Assembly (NCBI RefSeq): GCF_000226095.1
Contig: NC_016472.1
Coordinates: 620,001-684,000 of the forward strand
DNA: 64,000 bases
Direction: 5' to 3'
Origin: Thermothelomyces thermophilus ATCC 42464
Lineage: Eukaryota; Ascomycota; Sordariomycetes; Sordariales; Chaetomiaceae
Shown: positions 58,385-64,000 of the stretch, piece by piece
Position numbering within the stretch: the stretch's first letter is position 1
Layout: each line of letters starts with the position of its first letter
Program-made: the position numbers and the translations under genes
The notes under the pieces: model-generated
Told to the model about the DNA's origin: nothing
Database searches by the model: none
The model's input: only the letters and a program-made list of their open reading frames with translations

Positions 58385-60051
58385 ATGAACTCTGCGCGGC
58401 AATTTCAGAGGTTTGCGCCGGGCGCCTCATTGAGGGCATCCGCCCTGCGGAGCTCCCGCTACACGCCAACTTCGCACTACCGGTTCCTTTCGTCGTCCCG
58501 GAGAGCGCCACTCAGCGTTTCCGAGAGCGCGACATGCTCCGCATCCGTCCTTATCCAGCGTCAACCGCTCCTGCGTTCTGCGCTGCCCACCAGCGCCATC
58601 CGGCTCGACCGTCCATCCCAAACCGACGCGCGCTCCTTCCACGTATCCGCCAGGTTAAAGCAGCAAGAACCCGCAGACAAGGAGGGAAAGGCACGAGCTG
58701 AAGCGAAAGAGGGCGAGCAGACGAAGGACTCGAAAACCAAGGAAGATACCAAAGAAGAGAAGGCGAGCGAGGGCGAGGAAGAGGCGGGGCGTAAGAAAAA
58801 GGAGAAGAAAGACGACCTCCCGCCACCGCCGCCCCATGGCGACAAGACTCCGTGGCAAGTGTTCCTGGACACTATGCAAAAGGAGTTCCAGCAGTCCAAG
58901 GAGTGGAATGAGTCGACCAAGGCCCTCGCGTCCTCCGCGAACGAATTCGTCGAGAGTGAATCCGTCCGGAAGGCACGGCAAGCCTACGAGGCCACCTCCG
59001 GCGCTGTCACGTCCACCGCTGCTAAGGTGGTCAAGACAACTGCCGGGGCCGTCGGCAAGGGCGCCAGTTGGACCTGGGAGACTCCCGTCATGAAGGGCGT
59101 GCGGAAAGGCGCGAGCAAGACGGGCGAGGTTCTGGACAAGGCTACCAAGCCGATCCGAGAGACCGAGGCGTACAAGAACGTCAAGAATGTCATTGACGAT
59201 GGGAGCAGCTCCCGGTACGGTGGCTGGGTCGACAAGGAAGAGCGCAGGAGGCTGAGGGAGCTGCGGGAGCAGATGAACAAGAAGAACGGGGCGAACAACC
59301 CTGTCTACCAAGAGGACCCCAAGTGAGACTCCTTGATATCCCTCGCCCTCGCATCGCACATGCTTACTTTTACAGTGCCGGAACCAACCTCACGGTTCAC
59401 AAGGATGCCGCATGGAAGGAGGCCTGGAGGGAATTTAGGGACCAAAACAAATTCGTCCAGAGCCTCTTCGGCATGAAGTCGATCTATCAAGAGTCGGACA
59501 ACCCTCTGATCTCGACGGCACGGAGCATCACGGACAAGGTTGCGGGCTTCTTCGCCGAGAACGAGACGGCCATGGTGATCAAGAAGCTTCGGAGCATGGA
59601 CCCCTCCTTCAAGCTCGAGCCGTTCCTCCAAGAGCTCCGCGAGTACATCCTGCCCGAGGTCCTGGATGCCTACGTTAAGGGCGACACGGAGACGCTGAAG
59701 CTGTGGCTCTCGGAAGCCCAGTATTCCGTGTACGAGGCTTTGACCAAGCAGTACCTCCAAGCCGGCCTCAAGTCCGACGGCAAGATTCTCGACATCCGGG
59801 GGGTGGACATCCTCCGCGCCCGCATGCTCGACCCCGGCGAGATTCCTGTCTTCATTGTCACCTGCAGGACCCAGGAGGTCCATGTCTACCGTAACGCGAA
59901 GACGAACCAGCTGGCAGCGGGCATGGAGGACAAGGTCCAGCTCGTCACCTACGCCATCGGCATTACCCGCATCGCCGAGGATGTCAACAATCCCGAGACC
60001 AGGGGTTGGCGATTGATCGAGATGCAGAAGAGCGGCCGCGACTACATCTAA
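58385..60051 (+). CDS. tim44: Mitochondrial import motor subunit Tim44
   Basis: Peripheral inner-membrane protein that docks mtHsp70 to the TIM23 channel. Two exons 58385-59322 and 59376-60051 with a 53-base GT-AG intron; the split Asn codon rebuilds EDPNAGTNLTVHKDAAW; 537 aa. The N-terminus is Arg/Ser-rich without acidic residues to about residue 30, a matrix presequence, and contains a cleavage-like region RSFHVSARLKQQ. A Lys/Glu-rich linker follows. The Hsp70-binding N domain starts at TPWQVFLDTMQKEFQQSKEW. The C-terminal Tim44 domain (about 330-537) shows FREFRDQN-type sequence, NPLISTARSITDKV, LDAYVKGDTETLKLWLSE and a final ETRGWRLIEMQKSGRDYI. Length fits the fungal family. Confidence 0.95.
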
Positions 60052-60641
60052 ACGGCCTGTATTAACACGACCCGACGCACTGCGCGTCTTCTCCCGGGGG
60101 TATACCTCGAAGCGTCTTCTTTGCTTCAGGCGCCAACCTATTCTCCTTCACTGTGTTCTATGTCACCAAATCTGTATCATACGACATCCGGGACTTGCCG
60201 CCCGAGATTGCGGGAGTTTGGGAAGGGAAACTTGTCGTTATAGAGCTAGGGAGAGCAGGCGTCTCGGTGCATTTCTAGGACCAACACCACTCTGCGGAAA
60301 ATGGGGGCCCGTTGGATACGGGCGTGTCATGAAAAAGCAGACCTCCTTTGTACAATACTTGACGGTGCGAGTGGTGGGTGTGAGAGTGGATGCGAGGGAG
60401 GGAGGTGGCACTCGAAACGATTGCATAATAATACCCTCAAATCGAACACAATCCTAGATGACCCTGGGTATACCGTCTACCGATCAACACCAAGAGCAAA
60501 ACCGACCCTCCGCTCTCTCTTCGGCACAACTCTCATGCCCGTAACAGACCTGCTGCCTCCACCAACTCCTCTTCACTCACCCTTTTTCTGGTCACTACCT
60601 TTCCCGCTCTTCGGCTCCCCTTCCTGTCCCTTCGCCTCCTC
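60052..60641. other. Tail-to-tail spacer tim44 / NADAR gene
   Basis: About 590 bases of 3' regions, C/T-rich toward the NADAR gene. No gene is supported. Confidence 0.55.
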
Positions 60642-61380
60642 TCACAACTCTTCCCTAACAGCCATCAACGCCTTGCCCAGCAGATTCAGCCCCCACCTCT
60701 TCCTCATGCTCTCCGCCTTGGCCGCGCTAAACCCGATCCCCCAGATCCGGTCCAGCGGGCTCGCCTCGACGATCTCCCTGTCCCCGGTCCGGAGCAGCAG
60801 CTCCCGGATGCTGACGCTCTCGCCGCCCTCGCCGTCCAAGTGCACCATCCACCATCCGTCCTCGGGATCGACGGGCCGCGTGAACTTGAGCAGGTTGCCG
60901 CGGCGCACAATCCCCTCGCGCCGCGCGTTCCACACTGCGTCCGAGAAGTTGGATACCTTCCGCCCCAGGGCCTTGACCTCTCGCGGGTCGGGGGTGGCCA
61001 GGATCTCCGCGCCCACGTCCAAGTCGGAGAAGAGGACGGCTTTTTGGTACATCATGTAGCTATTATTATTTGGGGCGGGGCATATTCAATGAGTGTTTAC
61101 GTTCTTCCGAATTTGGGTTACGGGCCGGGGAGAAGGGGGGAAATATTTACTGCTCAGCGGTTGGGTAGATGATGGAGGGGTCCTTGTCGTCGCTGAAGGC
61201 GCACGGGTACCATTGGGAAAGGTAGCCCGCAGGATCTGATATGCGCCAAAAGTAGACTGGAGAGTCTGCCTCGCTCTTGGCTGTTGGGGACTGGGATTCT
61301 GCCGGAGGGCCAGTCTCGGGGCGGGCCACTCGAATTCGTTTGCTCTTTTGGTGTTGGGGCTTGGAGCGTTTAGGCGGCAT
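60642..61380 (-). CDS. NADAR-domain protein (YbiA/DUF1768-like)
   Basis: Minus strand, two exons 61380-61151 and 61059-60642, with a 91-base intron (GTAAAT...AATAATAG); 215 aa. The split codon rebuilds IIYPTAEHYMMYQKAVLF, the NADAR signature with its Glu-His and Tyr-Gln-Lys residues. Upstream is the domain start VYFWRISDPAGYLSQWYPCAF, and downstream LGRKVSNFSDAVWNARREGIV and LRTGDREIVEASPLDRIWGIGF, ending LLGKALMAVREEL, all conserved positions including the catalytic-type Asp-Trp of the last block (SPLDRIWGIG). Bacterial relatives cleave N-glycosidic bonds in riboflavin intermediates (YbiA) or remove ADP-ribose from guanine. The fungal function is not established. The N-terminus is a short basic, Pro-rich leader (MPPKRSKPQHQKSKRIRVARP) that may act as a nuclear signal. 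Confidence 0.9.
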
Positions 61381-61739
61381 GGCGACGGCGTCGAGACGTG
61401 ATGAAAGAAAGGAGTGTAGAGAAAAACGCAAACAACGAGATACACGGGCTACATCTCTTCATTGTCTTAACCCATTTATGTGAACAATTGACGATGCTAA
61501 GACTCTATAAGTCGGAATGAATAACTGAACGAGCTGCGCCTGTCTTGGCATTGACTGGTTAGGAAATACTATGTAGATAGGCTTTGCCGATGACTCGAAC
61601 GGGCTGTAGTGTTTCCTAGTATTCCCAAGTCTCTAGTATCTGCATTGGTTTCAAGGAAATTTGCGGAGGATGTTTTGTTCGGGGATGCCCTGGGAGCTCA
61701 ACACGACGAAGGAAAGTGAAAAGAGCAAGAGGGAAAGCG

Positions 61740-62060
61740 CGACACAACGAACGCCAGTGAGAGTCAGGTAAAAGTACGGATACCGCTTTAGAACAAGCAT
61801 TTAGCGTACTACAGAACTTGTAGCAGGAACCCTATATAACCCCTTTCTTGCTTACTCATTTAACACTCTCTGTTTCTTCTCTCTCGTAACACATACGGGA
61901 AAACGAGACAGTCTCTTTATAATAAATTCTCAACCAGCCTATTCGACTTCTTTTCCCTAACCTCATAGCCAACTCTCCCAGGCCTCATCTTCATTCTACC
62001 TCCTAAACACGTCACACACCCTATGCGCATGAGGACCTAGAGGGTATCAGAGTCTGATGG
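61740..62060 (+). other. Promoter-like or possible LTR-type relic
   Basis: A TATA element (CCTATATAACCCC near 61832-61844), a pyrimidine-rich initiator-like tract and a TATAATAAA-like signal occur together, then GGGTATCAGAG at about 62041-62051, which resembles the primer-binding site following some LTRs. No second copy or internal coding region is seen in the window. Equally it may be an ordinary promoter. Confidence 0.15.
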
Positions 62061-62382
62061 TCGCATCGGTTCGGCCATACGGACTCCGCATCTCTCCCAA
62101 GGCACATTCCTCAGCCTCTGCAAGCCACGAGGCCGCCTCTCTAGCGATATATGCCCTTGAGAAGAGGGGAAGGGTTGGAATACCTGTTTTCTAGACAGTC
62201 GGGACTGGGCGTCGTCGCTGCTGTCCCGTCATGGTCCCGTCGTTGTGTAGCCTACCCACCCTAGACAGTATCACGTTCCAAAGTCTTGCAGTCCGGCAAC
62301 AGGGCGGTTGTCGGAACATGCCAGCGCGCATGCAAGCTGCCGAGATGTTCACGTCAGCGAGAACAGCACCCTCCATGATAAA

Positions 62383-62637
62383 TCAAGCTGCATGAGGAAG
62401 GGCACCAGCGCGATCATCCCATACCCGATGCACGAAATCCACCACCAGATTCCGCGCCCGTTTGGGACGTTTTGAGGTCGACAGCAAGTGTTTTCGGAGC
62501 GCTTCTTTCAGCTCCCTCTCTGTCGGGGGCAGAGGTTCATATGCCACCGCTACCACGGTATGCTTAGCGCCATGTAGGTGGAAGCCAAAAAATAAGATGT
62601 CCGGGTTATATCTTGCCCGTGCGTCCACTGCCGTCAT
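62383..62637 (-). CDS. Hypothetical small ORF, possible terminal exon
   Basis: From ATG 62637 this gives about 84 aa; the frame extends upstream to 62694. It starts just after an acceptor-like tract (TTATTGTTTTATACAG, about 62650), so it may be the last exon of a gene whose upstream exon I could not place. The predicted protein alternates hydrophobic strands (DILFFGFHLHGAKHTVVAVAY) with charged helices (TERELKEALRKHLL), which looks more protein-like than the other frames in this region. I recognise no family. Confidence 0.2.
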   Translation of the reverse strand: MTAVDARARYNPDILFFGFHLHGAKHTVVAVAYEPLPPTERELKEALRKHLLSTSKRPKRARNLVVDFVHRVWDDRAGALPHAA

Positions 62638-63853
62638 TGCGTTTACACCTGTATAAAACAATAAACGAGCTCGCCAATCCCCTCGAGCCAACAATATCCA
62701 ATTCTTGCGGTCTTGCAGCGTTGCAGCAACCTAAAAGGGCAGCCTCTCAGCATGAGGCGCAGGGTTGCCCGCCGCTACGGAAACAAATCACAGGCGACGC
62801 CTGATACTACCGTGACCCTTTCCAAATCCTGGTTTCCCTCAACTCCGGGACTCGGAGCCGGAGCGAAAAAAATAGGCCGCTTGGAGCATGGCCCATCTTC
62901 ACCGCCGTTCAAGTTTTTCCCGCATTCGGTTGCGATATGCAGCTTTGTCCCTCTTCTCTTCCTGTGTGCGATTCCAACTCACAGAAGGACAGGGGCAAGC
63001 AAACCAGTCTCCTCCCGTTCCTGGAAGACCCGTGGGGTTGATAATACAATGGTACCCGTTAATGAGGGTCCTTGCCACCAATTATCGTGCCCTGTTTTCT
63101 TACCGTCATGCCATTTCGGGCGCCCTGGCGTTCAAAGTCTCGGTTCTACACCGTCACTTCCACGCCGCACTCCTTCAGAGCACGGGGGTCGCAAATTTCG
63201 TTTCTCTGCTGACGCTCCCCGTGGCAGCGTGCGGCCACCACGTCGCTCTCGCTCGGGGGGGTTCGTGCCAGATGGGTCCGACGTCATGAGACTACCTGCT
63301 CGAAACTGGGGTCAGAGAACGCCAAACAAAACATACCTTTACTTGCCTATTATAGCTACCGATGCAATCAACATTCGTTTGTGTTTAGCTCCTTGGAACT
63401 TCCATTGCTGAGTCACCTCTGCAAGTTCGGGCAACAAACTTAGACGCGGCCAGCCGGCAGAGGTGGCTACACCGAGCTTGGCTTTCGGTCAGCCTTTTCA
63501 CCTAACCTGGCTGTCTTCCAGTGGATGCGCAGCTTGGTGAGTTTTCGCCACAAGCTGAATCCAGCAGCAGTCTGCGCCGTCCGTGCCTCAGAGGTGAGAC
63601 GTGGGCCCGAGTCTTTGGCTCTTGCGTCGACTGCTCTGGATTCAGAAGGTGAGGTGGCCCCCACGACCCATAGCCGACGTTGTGCGTGCTGACGCCTCAC
63701 GTAGAAGAGCTATGGTAGTTGTGCGAGCAGAACTTGCGTCCCAGAGGCTTGCCGTGAGTTTGTGAGAGCCTAGTGACTCCACGACAGGCAGAGGTTTGTG
63801 CAACAGACGCGCAAACCAGACCTGAGGCAACTAGTTTCCAGTGGAGGATCTGG

Positions 63854-63942
63854 CTCGCCTATAACCTCATAGCTGTTGGTGGGCGACCTGAACGCGCTAT
63901 CAGGCTCCCAACGCGCGGGAGCGAGCGAACTCGCCTATAACC
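63854..63942. repeat. 13-base direct repeat pair
   Basis: CTCGCCTATAACC occurs at 63854-63866 and 63930-63942, 76 bases apart, in non-coding DNA at the window edge. Each has a TATAA core. Confidence 0.6.
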
Positions 63943-64000
63943 CAACCATCAGCCTCTCTGTGCTTCATCAATCTTTGCAGTTTCGGCTCCAGACCTGCTT

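Larger units (their letters stand above)
61381..64000. other. Right-end region without a confident gene
   Basis: About 2.6 kb. It contains the NADAR promoter, a promoter-like or LTR-like stretch (about 61740-62060), a 103-codon frame at 62383-62694 on the minus strand, and two copies of the 13-mer CTCGCCTATAACC near the edge (63854-63866, 63930-63942). Other frames have no motif. Confidence 0.5.

Overview
The window is nuclear DNA of a filamentous ascomycete, most likely a sordariomycete and probably of the Sordariales/Chaetomiaceae type. The grounds are high GC in coding DNA, many short introns (about 50-190 bases, nearly all GT-AG), pyrimidine-rich promoters, one dispersed Pol III tRNA gene, long alanine/serine/glutamine low-complexity tracts, and Neurospora-like protein sequences. 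I see no bacterial features, no CRISPR array and no whole mobile element. About eighteen protein genes and one tRNA gene can be supported, most with exon phases that close exactly.

Layout. 0-5 kb: the 3' part of a COMPASS WD40 gene (swd3/WDR5), then divergent pcc1 (KEOPS tRNA t6A complex, minus) and cdc14 (mitotic-exit phosphatase, plus). 5-10 kb: a gene-poor stretch with simple repeats. 10-16 kb: a SWIM zinc-finger/RGG protein (plus) tail-to-tail with a four-exon SulP/STAS sulfate permease (minus). 18.5-24.3 kb: bub2-type TBC GAP (plus) tail-to-tail with an Izh3-like PAQR membrane protein (minus). 26-33.4 kb: a compact THOC5 homologue, a 4-kb spacer and a membrane GT2 glycosyltransferase. 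35.8-44 kb: a DJ-1/PfpI protein, the nucleolar FKBP fpr4, and an NDR-type AGC kinase with an in-frame TAG inside its catalytic domain. 44.8 kb: tRNA-Arg(ACG). 45.3-51.9 kb: the N-end-rule ubiquitin ligase ubr1. 52.9-60.1 kb: mostly nuclear genes for mitochondria (qcr9, bcs1, uS11m, tim44) with pym (exon-junction-complex partner) among them. 60.6-61.4 kb: a NADAR-domain protein. 61.4-64 kb: no confident gene.

Functional threads. Three genes belong to the mitotic-exit/septation world (cdc14, bub2, an NDR-type kinase), though they are unlinked by operon logic. Four of the five genes between 52.9 and 60.1 kb serve mitochondria, and two of them (qcr9, bcs1) act on the cytochrome bc1 complex. pcc1, fpr4, THOC5, pym and ubr1 are general housekeeping genes of tRNA modification, nucleolar chaperoning, mRNA export, translation/EJC recycling and protein turnover.

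The points most worth checking are the in-frame TAG in the kinase, a one-base frame break just before the Walker A motif of bcs1, the five-exon qcr9 with an ATG-only first exon and a GC-AG intron, and an intergenic 10-mer family TACG(G/C)AGTAC that recurs far more often than chance. I did not find a clearly new multi-gene system.
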